Assembly: GCA_900708905.1 (NCBI GenBank)
Contig: CAADRB010000009.1
Coordinates: forward strand, 569,435-633,434
Direction: 5' to 3'
Length of the DNA stretch: 64,000 nucleotides
From: Hymenolepis diminuta
Taxonomy: Eukaryota > Platyhelminthes > Cestoda > Cyclophyllidea > Hymenolepididae
The position numbers and the translations under genes are program-made. The first letter of the stretch is position 1. Every line of letters begins with the position of its first letter. The notes under the pieces were generated by a model that worked only from the letters and a program-made list of their open reading frames with translations, was not told the origin of the DNA and did no database searches. Below are positions 14,109 to 26,975 of the stretch, piece by piece.

Positions 14109-15547
14109 CTAACACATTCTAGAAGAATCTCTTCGATGATATTTTCGGAGATGAGTTGGTTTCGTGTCTTCTTTTGACGTCTCTAATTGATATTCTTGAA
14201 AACGTTTGGTAATCATTTGTTCAACGTTTTGATGTATACATGGGTAAGATTGAAGATATGGCTTTCTACTATGTTGTAGTGCTTGGTAAAATTTATCCAA
14301 CTGGCCAAGAAAATTGATATTCGGACAAATTATTGGCCGGGCGTAACTGACCACTGTAAGAGCATCCATTAGCAAAAGATTCGAATGAGCCATTATGTAG
14401 GCAACAACCAGACTGGGTGATCTTGAAATGCCTTCTTGGCAGTGAACTAAAACGCTCCCTTTTGATCGAATCGCACCATCTAAATTCATATAAACAAAAA
14501 GACGTATCAATTAAATCAAAGAATATCAGTATAGCACTGGGCCAAAAATAGGACTTCAAAGACCTCTAGAACATGAGAGGGAGGCTGTGTCAACCATTTC
14601 ATTATAAACGATTACAACTATTAAAATCCTAATTTTGGTTGACAATATTTCTATACAATTGCAGTCTTCTTTTTAGACATATTTTTAAATCGGATACACT
14701 AGCATTATATTTAGGCTCAGTTGTCTGTAGACATAGCAAATATCACGTCACCTATAAATGATTTGTAGCAATAGCCCCACACCACTCAATTATAATTAAG
14801 TGTCACCTACCGATAAATTCAATGACTGGTACGAAGTATGGCATAAGGTCAGCTGTTCCACTGTCTTCCACTGCAACTCGAAGATACTTGATCTCGTTAT
14901 TATCTTCAATGTAGTTTGGTAAGTCATGCGTAGCGTTTATAATGTGAGTTATTCCCAGTTGTTTAAGAGTCTCGGAATTTCTTGCATCTCTGGAGCTTCC
15001 TAATTTTAGAATGGTATCGATTAGTTCTGCGGTTTATCAAAATCGTTCATGGATCAATAATATGCTTACCGAGGTAGAGGAAATCTAAAACCTGAGACAT
15101 AGATGATTTTTCTTGACTAACTTGCCGGAATATGACAGGTGACCTTGTAGGAATTCTGAGTTTTGATATTTTTAATCGACTTCCATTCAACAACTGTTTT
15201 TTGCTGTTATCATTAGGCTTGAAAGATGTATTTTCTGGCTGTGTTGGGTTTCCAATCTGTCTTCTATCTTAATGAGAAAGAAAAATTTCAAACAACACTT
15301 CTAACAAAGTCAAATCATATTTTTCAACAAAATAATACCTTGCATTGATTTCCTTATCATTTGTTTGTTTGAATTAGAGGCTTCTTCAATCTCTTCAACT
15401 TGAGCGTAAGTTGCATGAGACAATCCAACCATTTTTGATATTTGCATCAATTCTGTTTGAAGAATCCTGTAATTTTTTGATAAGACATGATCTCCACTCT
15501 CGTTGGAAGGCAATGGAGAATAGAAACTTTGATTACTCTCCACCGTT
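14109..15547 (-). CDS. Dual-specificity protein phosphatase (MKP-like), four exons
   Basis: Removes phosphate from Tyr and Ser/Thr in protein substrates, typically MAP kinases in this family. Exons in transcript order are 15547-15339, 15267-15070, 14999-14811 and 14479-14109. The introns (71, 70 and 331 nt) all have GT-AG ends and their phases reconcile exactly. The joined frame reads QVLDFLYLG, then SSRDARN...LKQLGITHIINAT, then VAVEDSG, then VLVHCQEGISRSPS, then ICPNINFLGQL. This is the canonical order of a DUSP catalytic domain. The catalytic Cys and Arg of HCX5R and the general-acid Asp in VED are all present, so the enzyme should be active. About 130 residues upstream of the catalytic domain are polar and show no rhodanese/CH2 domain, unlike classical MKPs. 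The C-terminal tail is short and basic. The 5' end is unresolved (see the 16368-16466 entry). The exact subfamily is not assigned. Confidence 0.9.
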
Positions 15548-16367
15548 CTGAATAAAATTATTGAAACTCAGTATACAGAAAGGAACAAGCGCTTTGCTCA
15601 AATAACAATTCTAAAGGGTCTAAATACCTAGAGTGGTACGTTATATGAAATAATTGACCAATCAGTGCTTACCCAAATTGCGCCATGTAACCATATTTAG
15701 CACAAGATTGACTTTATTTTTATCTTGGTTACACGATAGGTTTGTCATAATTCATTGTAAAATTATTCTTTTATAGAATTAAATATCGTATTATCTACAC
15801 CTCAAAACCTTTTATGTCATTCTTACATTCCAGAATTATGAAATTCCAATTTTCAACCTAAATTTAAAATTTTATAATCCTATAAGTGTTCTGCGGTAAT
15901 GGTGTCATCCGAATGGATGACAGAGAACTGTGATAGATAAGAAATTAAAAGAAGCTGGAGGAAAGAGGGAAAGTCCGATTTATAAAACTATATTCAGCAA
16001 AAGCAATCACCAAGGACACGAAGATGCATTGTTTCAGGGAATTAGGGTGGAACACTATTAAGAACGGTGTGACTAAATCTGTTGCTATGATGCCTAGATA
16101 TGCTTCTTTTTGATGGTAAGTTGTAAACATATGCAAATTAATGATATAGTTTATCAAAATAAACGAAATTCTGAAATAAAACACTATAGGAAACCACACT
16201 GGAAGCAGATTATTGGATGAAATGTAATTAATCAACAGAGAATACGACAAATTGAAAAACATTAATTAAGTCAAATGGGACTGCGCATGAGAGGGTTTAG
16301 ATCTTTTTCAACATGTCATATTATAAAATTCTGTTAAAAACAGAATAATACATGTTCCCCTACTTAC
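15548..16367. other. Intron-sized stretch, no feature seen
   Basis: AT-rich sequence probably forming the first intron of the phosphatase gene. A hydrophobic minus-strand open frame at 15945-16262 is low-complexity AT-driven sequence and is not accepted as coding. Confidence 0.4.
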
Positions 16368-16466
16368 AAGTTGACCATCTGAAGACATCGAGCTTGAATT
16401 GTGGAATGTATATTCTCTTTCCTCGGGATGAACAGTCCTTATTCGATTATTCATCTCCATGACCAT
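16368..16466 (-). CDS. Probable first coding exon of the phosphatase
   Basis: An open 33-codon segment runs from ATG at 16466 (MVMEMNNRIR...SSSMSSDGQL) to a strong CTT|GTAAGT donor at 16367. It is preceded directly by ttacag, so it may be an internal exon or begin at a trans-splice or UTR acceptor. It ends in phase 0. The best acceptor of the next exon (ttattcag before 15547) would need phase 2. An AG ten bases further on (after 15538) restores the frame and gives a 351-residue protein with catalytic Cys242, Arg248 and Asp211. Otherwise an unseen exon lies in between, or this exon is not joined to the gene. Confidence 0.5.
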
Positions 16467-16713
16467 CTGTAATCTTTATCACGAATAAGAGGTAAGCGAG
16501 GACATTTTGCTCTTGACATAATGCCCAGTCGGAAAAGTTAAAAATTTGTTATAGATCCAGTGGCGATTTGATCTTCTATGATTGATTAAACGAAAAGATG
16601 TTTATCATAGTCAATGATGGTGCATTTATAGTTCACCTTGGAAGAAATATAATAACCTCTACTATGGGTTAAGAGTATTTATTAATTTTATCTGCCTGCC
16701 TCTTGCTGTGACA

Positions 16714-16821
16714 AGATATTAGTAAATTGAGGTGACATAATCAGCTAAGGAATTAAATCAACAAAAGCTACGAATATCGTGAACATCATCGCATCAATGA
16801 ATCTAGTAATCAAATCGCTGA
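16714..16821 (+). repeat. Dispersed repeat R4, copy 1
   Basis: Matches 20681-20791 in the same orientation. Shared blocks are aaattgaggtg, gaattaaatca, gaatatcgtg and aatcaaatc, with small gaps between them. The element class is unknown; the copies are old and diverged. Confidence 0.55.
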
Positions 16822-19800
16822 TTTTGAACGTTGGGACGTTATTAAGGGAATGCTAAACAACTCAAAGCCTCCAGAACACAAATAAGGTAGGATTTTTGAT
16901 GTCCAAAGTTTTCCCGACCACTTCCCCATTTTATACTTTATCAAATATCAAATATTAAATTTAATTTTTCTTATAATTATCCCAATATCGGTTTGTTAAT
17001 GTAAATCTGCTCAGATATATACGAAATATTTTTTAAAATCTCGTAAGTCTTTTAGCTAATTCAAGGATAAGCGAGGTATTGAGTTTTCATCGATTTGGTC
17101 CCTATGAATTAGTTTGGGTCTTAATGGGTGGCTTATATTTGAGCATCAAATTTCTAAGCGGCGTTTATTTTGATATTTAAAAACTTTCAAATGCCTACTC
17201 ATTTTTAAATAGGATGTGTGAGAAGATATTAGGACCAAAATTTACCAAGCTTTGAGATCTCACGAAAACTTCAGATATCTCTCGTGGCTCATAAAATAAA
17301 GATTTCGTTAAAGTCTTAAAATATCTTTTTTAATTGATTCCCACACTTTTCTGGGTATAGGCACATTCGTCACAATCACACAGTTTGTTGTCCATCTTTC
17401 TATTTTTGGTAAATAAAAATGACTAACTGAGCCGCTTCTTGCTGTAATAGACTTACGAACTTAATTGCACATATTAATGTCTTTCTTATAGGCATTTGAG
17501 AGTCAAGCAGTCTTTATAATCATGTATCCGCAGTTCATTTTTAAATGAATGTTGAAAGTTAACTAAAGCAGAGTATCACCTTGTTTAAGGCGATAATTTA
17601 TTCTTAATTTTGAGAAAAATCTAAACTAAGCTTTAAACTGTGTGAGTAAAGCTACCATCAAATTAGGCTAGATATCCCTTCACAGAACTAATGATTTTTC
17701 TAAGGCTAACGAAATAGAATAACCTTTTCCTAGTGAGAAAGCCATGCGTATATAGTACAAATTGGAACGAATGAGGGGGGGGGGAGGAAAGGAAGAGCTA
17801 ATAGAAGGAAAGACGAGATATCAGTACTGAGCGAAGATAATCCGGACTGTGAAAGACATGTACAAACGTAGGTACGAGGAGAGAGTTGTGTGGTTGTGCT
17901 CACAGTGTTTGTTGATGAGCAACCAAACTAAAATTACCAAATTACAACTAAGCACAGGCGAGCCGATGAGTCAGGGTGCACAGGTACTGAAGATTCTGTT
18001 AAATCTGGGTAATCTTCCTACTACTTGGGCCTTTCAACTTATCAGAGATCAGGAAAAGTCGGGAGTAGTTAAATTCTGGAGCTTATTGCTTGCGTGCATT
18101 CTTACAAAAGCCACCAATTTGATCAAAAGCGATTATATCAATACATATAAAGACATCGCAGTTATTTTGTAATTATTATTTACTGCAAGGCAACATTCTT
18201 TTAATTTTAGGGAAGTGTCTAAGTAAAGGAAACAGTAAAAGAGGTGGAGAGATCAAATAGATAGAGGCAGCACACCTTTTACTCAGTCAGTATAGATTTA
18301 TTGATTCTTTTCTAAGAATTCAAAGTTATCTCTGGAATTCTGAGTGAAGTCCTTTATCCTAAGTCCAGAAATTATCGCCCATTTGAGTAGTTTGGATTGT
18401 CGGTTTAATATAATAGCCAGTAGCAGAGCCTTATTAACTTAATTTAAACACAGCAGAGCTAATCGGAATCCACTCAGGATAAAATAACACTATAATTTGA
18501 AATGAATTAAGTGTATCCTTAAACTCACTTATTCAAAATTAAGGAATTTACCTGTAGGAAAAAAACGAGTCACAAAAATAACTTGAACACTTGAAGTTAA
18601 ATGGCTTGTTGGAGCATGAAATCCCTACGCAAATCTGTTGCACCTCATTTCATATACTGTGAATATTTATCGTGTTAGTCACTTCATTATTCGCGCAAGT
18701 ACGGGTGTTTATTAATGGACAACTATAGGTGAAAAAGTTCAGACCATCCTTGTTCTCATGAACTTTATACTAAATTTCGTGTCAGCATTCAATATTTGAA
18801 TTTAAGTATTTAAAATGACATTAATAATATTCCGTATTCCGCAGTGTTTAACAATGTATAAAATGGCCGACCACATCAATCTTATTATTGAGTGAAGATC
18901 CTCGACAAAAGTGATAAGAACAATAGGGTAGTTGAAAGCTGTTTAGATATTGAGTAACAGACGAAAATTTCAGCTGATTTGATTTTAAATTCAAACTGGT
19001 GCTTTCACCAGCGAATTATTCTATGGCAAATGACGGAGAGGGAGGTACATTTGGCTTTAAGCTTTCTTCTTCTCTAAAATGATGGAACACGCAATTAAAC
19101 AATGTAAATTAAAGTGAAAAATAGTTTGAAGATGCTCGAATACAGATTATTATAAGTAAGCACCAACAGAAATGTCAATTACTACTCTATTATGAAAGAA
19201 ATCTTCATTTCTTGGACCTAAGTTTCCTCTATGCCCCCTTGCTTCTCTACAATAATTTTGATATTGAAGGTCATATCACTGTTCACTACTCGTCTGTAAT
19301 CTGAACTGTGACTGATCATTTAATTAGTTGAATCTAATAAATTAATTGAAATATTGATGAGAAAAGAGGGCATGTGGGTGGGAAGTGGAATAGCAGGGAA
19401 TGATGAGAAAAAACTCGCAGATTTTTGAATCGTCGAGAAGGAATATCAGTAAAAAATTATCTCAAGTTGATTTCCTTCTATTATAATTTTAAGGACGGTG
19501 GAGAGAGGGAGAGAGGTTAGTTACTCAGGCGTCGCTGGGCTGATAAACAATGTAGTTGGTACTCTGTCATGACTCTAATGAAAAATTCAATTTCCCAAGT
19601 CCTTCAGCACGTTGTCTATGAATTCGTTTGAACAGTTAAATGTTAGTGAATTTCTGTCTAAAAAAGAAAACAATACCAAGAGAAGATGTAACGAAAATTG
19701 ATTTGATTTTACATATTTCTAAACGATGGCAACAAAGGTAGAACCTTTATAATTAACAACTGAAAAGTTGTATGAAAATAATGATAAGGCTGTAACAAAA

Positions 19801-20680
19801 ACGCAGTTATTATGAACATTTTATGAAACTTACGACACAAGTGACAAATCGTACGAAATTGAATTTGAGTTTGAAAATGACAAATTGAAATCAATGATTT
19901 AAAAAATAAATGGGCATAACATTAGAAAACAGTTCTGCAAATTCATGTCGAACTCTGCACAGTTTCTGACAGGTGTATACAGAAACTAATGCCATTGCTC
20001 CAGAAATAGACTGGAAAATCGATTGGACTGCTCGTTTGTTCATGGTTGATTGGTCCGTGTGCCTACAATTGCTTCCATTTTCAGTCTTTGTAAATAAAGA
20101 ATAAGTTGGTCGGACTTCCAGTTCTCAATAAACTTCATCAGTAATCCTAACTCATCTTCCTTTCCAAATTCGTAAAACACAGCCCTCACAGGTTACTACT
20201 GTTATTGGCAAAAAATGACATTCCTCGTTATAATATGACATGTTTGCTTAAATAAAATACAATTTATACAAAACCTTTTTGATAGGCTCAGGCATTAAAA
20301 AAGTAAAATTCGGGTGAGAATTCATATTCACTCACTGCAGTATGCAAATTGCGAAGAGATACCATCGACAGAAATGAAATATTCATAAATCTATCAAGTA
20401 ATTAATTATATCTGGAGATGAGAATCCCCTCTGAATTGAGCAAAAAGTATCGGATTATCATGCTTTTAAGGATCTACACTAATCAACAATAACTCAATGA
20501 ATTAGAAATCCATCATTTAAACAACACATTAAAGTACTTCACTTGAGTCTTTCAGAGTGTACTAATATTAATGTTCATCGGTATTTAATATAAATAAATT
20601 TTTTGCATAATTAGTGGTTATTCCAATTTTCTGCGCACCTTACAGTCTGGAACAACTTATATGTGGTTTTAATGGTTGTG

Positions 20681-20791
20681 AGATACAAATAAATTGAGGT
20701 GGCGTGACCTGCCACAGAATTAAATCAGTCGTCAATAGGCACTGAATATCGTGGACATAATCTCATCCAAGACCCTGGAAATCAAATCATT
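20681..20791 (+). repeat. Dispersed repeat R4, copy 2
   Basis: Direct-orientation partner of 16714-16821, about 4 kb away, with the same order of shared blocks. No terminal repeats or target duplication recognised. Confidence 0.55.
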
Positions 20792-23700
20792 TAATATTAA
20801 ATATAGGACATTTTACAACGAATTATGCATCCCATGAGAATATGATCAACTTATTACTCCCAGAATAACAATAACGCTAACCTCTTGATGCCCTGAGTTA
20901 GCTAATTTTGTCTGGTTTTCTTCCTCGTCTTGTTATCTGTTGGACTTGTTTGCAGTTTCGTTTACTCACTTGCTTCTCCATGATTAAAATTTCCTTTGGC
21001 ATTGATGGTATAAATGACAAATATGATTTGACTAATCTATGATAATTTTTGAGTACAAAGTCTGTTGCCATCTTACTCGATTCAATCTTTGACTAAATAG
21101 CGAGGGTGTACAAGCTTTTATCCCATTATATTCAGTCAATCCCTTTAAGTTATATTCTTAATCTTTCCTTAGACGGTGCGCACAATACAACACATTTTGA
21201 AAGTGAATAGAGTGCAAGTGACAAGTTCTCAAATTAGTAGGAAGGGAGAGTGGGACATAGTGGTATAGTCACCCATGATGACAAAAATGAATAGTTGTAG
21301 CAAAAATGGCATGTGTGGAGATCGGTATGGTTGCCGATTATAATCAGAATGAAATTATTGTTTTGCAACCCAGTTATTTTTCTACTTTATATGAGTACCC
21401 CGCAAGGAAAAAGATTCAGGCAATGTCCAGAATCTCGCAGATACTGCCGAGAAGTCAAGCAAGAGACTTGCCCACTGCAACGGACTCCTGCTTTACTTTA
21501 GTTCCCATCTCTCCCCCGATATTTAGATTCGGACACTTTCTAATAAATTCCTCTTTTATCCAAGCCATTTGCAACGGGGATACATTTTTCTCTATATAAC
21601 TGAGGGTTGAAGGCAAACCCATGCGTGATCAATGACAGTATTTTATGCAGACTAAGCTGTCATTAGAAGCGTGCTTCAGTTTATTGAAAAGAATGATGGA
21701 CTGCTCAAAGATTGTCTGCTAGAATCACCCGTTCCGAGACTCACTGGTCTTGAGCTATATTTTTCAGCGTCCTATAAGGAAGCAAAACTTAATTTTCATT
21801 GACTTTAATTGCTTTGTGAACAGGGAACGCACCGAATTAATATAGTTTGAAGACAGGTTACCGCCCTTACCGATTCTGTGCATACGTTGAAATTTTATTG
21901 CTTAATAATAAATCTAGCTTAATATGCATAGGCAATATTCTCTCAAATGTGTTTTAACTTGATCAGTGGCTGTAATTGTCATAGACCGATTTTGAGATTA
22001 GGGATCTTGAAGCCGCTAATTACAGACCCAAAATCTTTGATAGCTCTTTTGGGATTTGCGCTCTCATTTTAGTTTTAAGTAACCACCCAAGTAACAACCA
22101 AAGTCCAAGGAGTAAATGAAAAATGCGAAATAACTTAGTCTCTACTCAAGATAATCAGAATGTAGCGTCCTGCATAATATGAGGAGCTAATCGATCGTTG
22201 CTTGCTTCTTCTGTGTATATTAACGACGAGAGGAAGGAAATCAACTTATTGCCTCAATAAACCTCAGACAGTTAGTGAAAATTTTAACATTTGGTTAAAA
22301 AATATTTCAGATCAGCAATGTTTATTTAAAAAGAGCTTGTTGGTGATGAATCAATATAAAACTTTCCCATTTTAGTAACCTTGTTCTGACAATAGTATTT
22401 CATTCGCTATTATAAATGATCCCAAATATTCTGATGCTCATCAATTTCGGATGTATAGAGATTGAAAAGACGTTCATTATTGACGTTAAATTAAGCCATG
22501 CATCACATTTTTGACTGGTTGATGTCTTTTTCTAGTTTTCCCAATGCCGTATATTTTACAAAGACTGGTGGAATAACTAAAACACAAGTAATGAAGATTG
22601 AGATAAAAATAGTATTTAAGTGCCTAGGGTAACTCTAATCCTGTCAGAGGGACGCTTTAAGAGTCGGACCAAATTTGGCTATTCATCCCCTCATCGGCTG
22701 TCATCTCCTATAGAATACGACAGCCTTTCCCATGGGAGAAAACCAAGAGTTAAGTAAAGCACGCGCATGGTGGACACTTGGGAAAAAATGACGGAGACAA
22801 GAGGAAGGAAATAGAAGTGGAATTGAGGCGGAAAGAGGATGGTGCCAATACTGAGAGACGACAAATCGGGCTGTTGAGACCAGATGAAGTAAGCAACCCT
22901 AAAACGATTGACAAATTTCACTTTTTTGTTCACTGGTAAGCGACTGACAATTAGAAAAGGTATTAGTCAGCACATGCGCAATACGTATAGAGACTGCACA
23001 GACCTATTAGTGGTGGTCTGTGGTAGTGGTAGTTGACAGAAAGATGAATACGTGGAGAGAATGATCAGGAGATTTTTTAAATTCATTCAATAACTAGGAG
23101 AAGGGAATAAAAACATGGTGGGTAAAAGGTACTATTAAAACAAAATTGAGCATAGAACTCTTAAGTGAATTCTTATCTCAAAATCAATTCTATCCAAGTT
23201 CACACTAGAGAATCATACCGGCCGATGAAAGCTTAATAGAGTTGAAATGCCTGAGTGAAACACATAAACTGAGACAGGTGATAAAATATTTCGTAATGAA
23301 AAGAATTAAATTATCAGCAGATTTGTGTAGTATGTTATTTATTTATATGGGTACTTGAATATAACTTAATCTGTACCCATAGAAATGGGAAAAAAGATGA
23401 AAACTAAGACTTTACTCTAGTTCTCATATTTAAGATAACACAGTTAAATTAATAGTTGTTTGGGTCTGAAAGTATGATGAGCTGGCAGCTGAATTAGTAC
23501 CAGGTTGATGACAGTTTCGGCTACCTTTACTGTCCATAATCGGTGTCATGTCGTGATGTCAATACAAGTGTCTGAACACCCGAGTTAAATTATTTATAAC
23601 TTGGCTGACCTAAATATAAAAGTCCCCGAACTGACAACACTCTCAATTGAATTTATTGCTACTATAATTGGTCCAACATATCTTCTGTACGTTGAATCAT

Positions 23701-26700
23701 AGCATATAAGCATTAATAAAAGTGTAGAAGGACTGTAGAAGATTTCTAAGATCCGACTGAAGCGAAAGTATTTGGAATTAGTTCAGTTAATTAACTTTTA
23801 CATGCCAGAATATGTAAAAAGGCCATTTGAAAGAAATCTAAATCTTGTTAAGTAACCTGCAAACTAGAAAAAGATGAAGTAAAAATAAAATAATCAAAGA
23901 GGCCGAGAATTTATTGTAGTTTTCCATTTTTAATGAGCATTTTTACTTTATAGTGAATCAATCTTTTCTTTAATTCGTGTTCACAAAACGAGTTGGACCA
24001 AACATGTTCAGAAGCGAGCTGAAAGCTTCAAGAGTTCAACTAATCTCTTGACATTACCTTTTATCTTGTTTAAACTCAGGTATCTGACATGTAAAGAGTT
24101 AATGACCATTTTACACACTTCTCTGGGTCTTTTGCGTTGTACATATTAATGCTGATTACAGTCAATGGCTTTTCAACTGTCTCCTAATAGAGAACTTTGA
24201 ATAGCTTTGGAGTATAATTGGGTTGCAGTGAGTGATGTTGAGCTGATAAAAAAATTTTCTGAACATATTATTACGTATTTAAGTGAACTTAAGACTCTTA
24301 TATATTCGTCTAACTCTTAAACAAGTGATCTCGTGGAAGGAAGTCTATTTTACGCACTCCGATATGCCAAAATTTCTTGATTTTAACTATTTCATAATAT
24401 AAACATATTTTGCCTAGCTCAGTTTCCTTCTTGGCTAATCCATCTCATATCCACTGTAATTGTGGGATTCCTTAAAATTGCAGATTGCTATGAAAACAGG
24501 TGGTCTATCTGTTACTTAGAAAATCCAAAAACCGAGCCTTCTCAAGTTTTATACTCGCCTAAATACAACAAAATCAAGCTAAAGAAGTTTTTAAGAGCAC
24601 TTTGGCTTATAGCGTATATTAAATGAACGATCTTCAGTAAAGTATCACGAAAGTAAAAAATTTAATATATCGAATATTATGTAAATGAATAGATGCCTAT
24701 ACGCAGAAAAATTTATTTTCTTTTAAAACAAAGTTTCAGTCAAATTACGATTACTCTATTCTAATAGAAGTATATTGTGAATGAAAATCGATCGGCAGAT
24801 AGCATGTCGCATGCGGGGCGTAAGTGCATGCGTACTTAATCGAAAGTGAAATTTTAATGTGGTTCATCCTTAGCATGCCAACAGAAAAGAGTTAAAAAAA
24901 TGAAACAGAGACACGATTTTCTATTTGTAATAGACAGACGGAATCATACAGTCAATCCAATAGACAGTTTACCTAAGTTTAAAAATTATTAAAATTTAAT
25001 TGTTAAATACTACTTAATTACTATAAGCAAATTGTAGTAACCATACAATTACGAAAAAGCGTAATTTTGCTAAATACACTACTTAGCGGAACAAACATAC
25101 GCTCACTCTTCCTAAAACCCTTAATTTCCTCAGAAAGATTTTAATTATGATCATCAATAATCGAACTCAAGAAAAATATCCTAATTTTGCTTATTACCTT
25201 ATTCATCTTTATTTAAATTGTGATTTGTCCTTGATTATTTTGGTCAAATATATTTTAATTACATAATTTACATGATATTAAAAATTATTTGGCATTTTAC
25301 GTAGCCCAAAAAGTCTAAAAGAAGCTTGTTAAAACGCATTTTGCCAAATTTAATGTAAAATACGTACTTGCTTTTGCTTAAAAATACAATGTATTCCAAT
25401 TAAGAAAGGATTGACAAATGCAATAGGAAATTATAAATATCATCAGGTTTCATATCGTGTACTACCCATTTTTGGTTTCTTATCAATAATATTTCACTTG
25501 AGTGACTAGATCTTTCCTATCACCTTTATAAGAAAAACACGTCCATAATGTCAGAGTGAATTATAAAATATTGCGAAATACCAAAACAAAATAAAACAAG
25601 GTCAAGCTTATGTGCAAACCTGAGGCTGACTTATCCATATGAACAAGTGATTTAAGATAAAAGGTTTGTTCGAATGTGTGAAACTGAAGCAAGTGTTTAA
25701 TTATCCGATATGACACCCCTGTCTAAACCTAATTTCCAAACTATGATTTTTCAGCTTCCTTTTGCTCATTCCAAATTTTTGAGTCCAACTTACTTACCAG
25801 TCGTATATGCGCAAAGACTTAACAATAAATGTGTGAATCACTAGCGCATTCAATCGACAGTCTCAGATGGGTATCTGTTGATTTTAATGATGGTCCAAAC
25901 CGGCAACTATGAGCAGAAAACGTCTGATGTTCTTTATTAGTTTAGGAGTGACCATTAAAAACCATTGCATCACAGTTGGAATAGTGCAAGTCAGTGTGCT
26001 TGTATGGGCTTTCATTTCGTGATGCGACTTCAACACATACATATCAAATGAATTGTATGCCTGATTCATCTTTGTAATTTTACAGGGAAAAAGATTAGTA
26101 AGTCAACGTCTTTTAAATCAACTAATTAAATTATTATTATTAACCCCAATTTTATAGGAAAGGAACATATAACTTGTCTAAAATAAGTCCATTTATCTTA
26201 AGATCGTACTAAGGTTACGAATTGGGCGAAAAGGTGCATAAGTATTAAGTTATATTAAATTGAACAGACGTTATCACTGCCTTTGGCATCGAGATATTTA
26301 TCTAAAGATGTAATGTAATGTTTATTTTTAAGTTCATATTTCAATATCTTTTAACCGAGAATGGTCGTGCGAAAGTACATAGGCGGTGGCACACAAATTA
26401 GAAGAGTGATTAAAATATCGACTTCTTTCTAAAAAATTTACTGTATCCGAATAGGATATTTGTAAAAAATAACCTTGTCAATGATTTAAGATTGTGCCAA
26501 TTAACAAATTATGATAATTTAATGTGTAATTTTTTATTATAAATAAGCGCAATATATGCGTAAGTAAAAAAATATTCGAATGTGCACCTGAAGATTTATG
26601 GGTAATGTATACTGTTTAGTCAAAAATAGTTAGCAGACGAGATACTACTCCCATACTTTACATTTGATGTACACCAAAGTTTTTTAATATGACGATTTAC

Positions 26701-26975
26701 ACGTGATCAAAGGCGCTTTAAGGATACTCTCATGTGAAATTACGCCTACAGATTTGAAACAGTAAGTCACAAGGTTTTAACACGACCAGTGTTAACATAC
26801 TCTGCCCCCCATAAACTATTTACGACGGTCAAATTGCAATTTGCAAGATATATTTGTTATTGTCGTATTCAAAATGGTTTATGAAAAATAAATTCTTATA
26901 GCGCTTTCAAAGACGGAAAGATATAACACATGGGCCTAACAAAGAAAACACAGTTTTTTTGGTTCAAAATTAGCT

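Larger units (their letters stand above)
16467..26921. other. Ten kb of intergenic DNA with small repeats
   Basis: No gene can be supported. It holds two copies of a roughly 110-bp dispersed repeat (16714-16821 and 20681-20791) and a run of ten G at 17775-17784. Three moderately GC-richer open frames (17858-18172 plus, 21306-21599 plus, 22691-22933 minus) have no domain match or splice signals that I can defend. Confidence 0.4.

Noticed and set aside
15945..16262. 105-codon hydrophobic minus-strand frame
   Set aside because: Dominated by Phe, Ile, Leu and Tyr as expected of AT-rich noncoding DNA; lies in the probable first intron of the phosphatase.
17849..18172. 107-codon plus-strand frame
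   Set aside because: Starts at GTG, with the first ATG at 17858. No domain, homologue or splice context recognised; only mildly GC-richer than the surroundings.
21306..21599. 97-codon plus-strand frame
   Set aside because: No conserved motif; overlaps another open frame of similar quality, so coding status cannot be argued.
22691..22933. 80-codon minus-strand frame
   Set aside because: Hydrophobic, no motif, no splice or promoter support.
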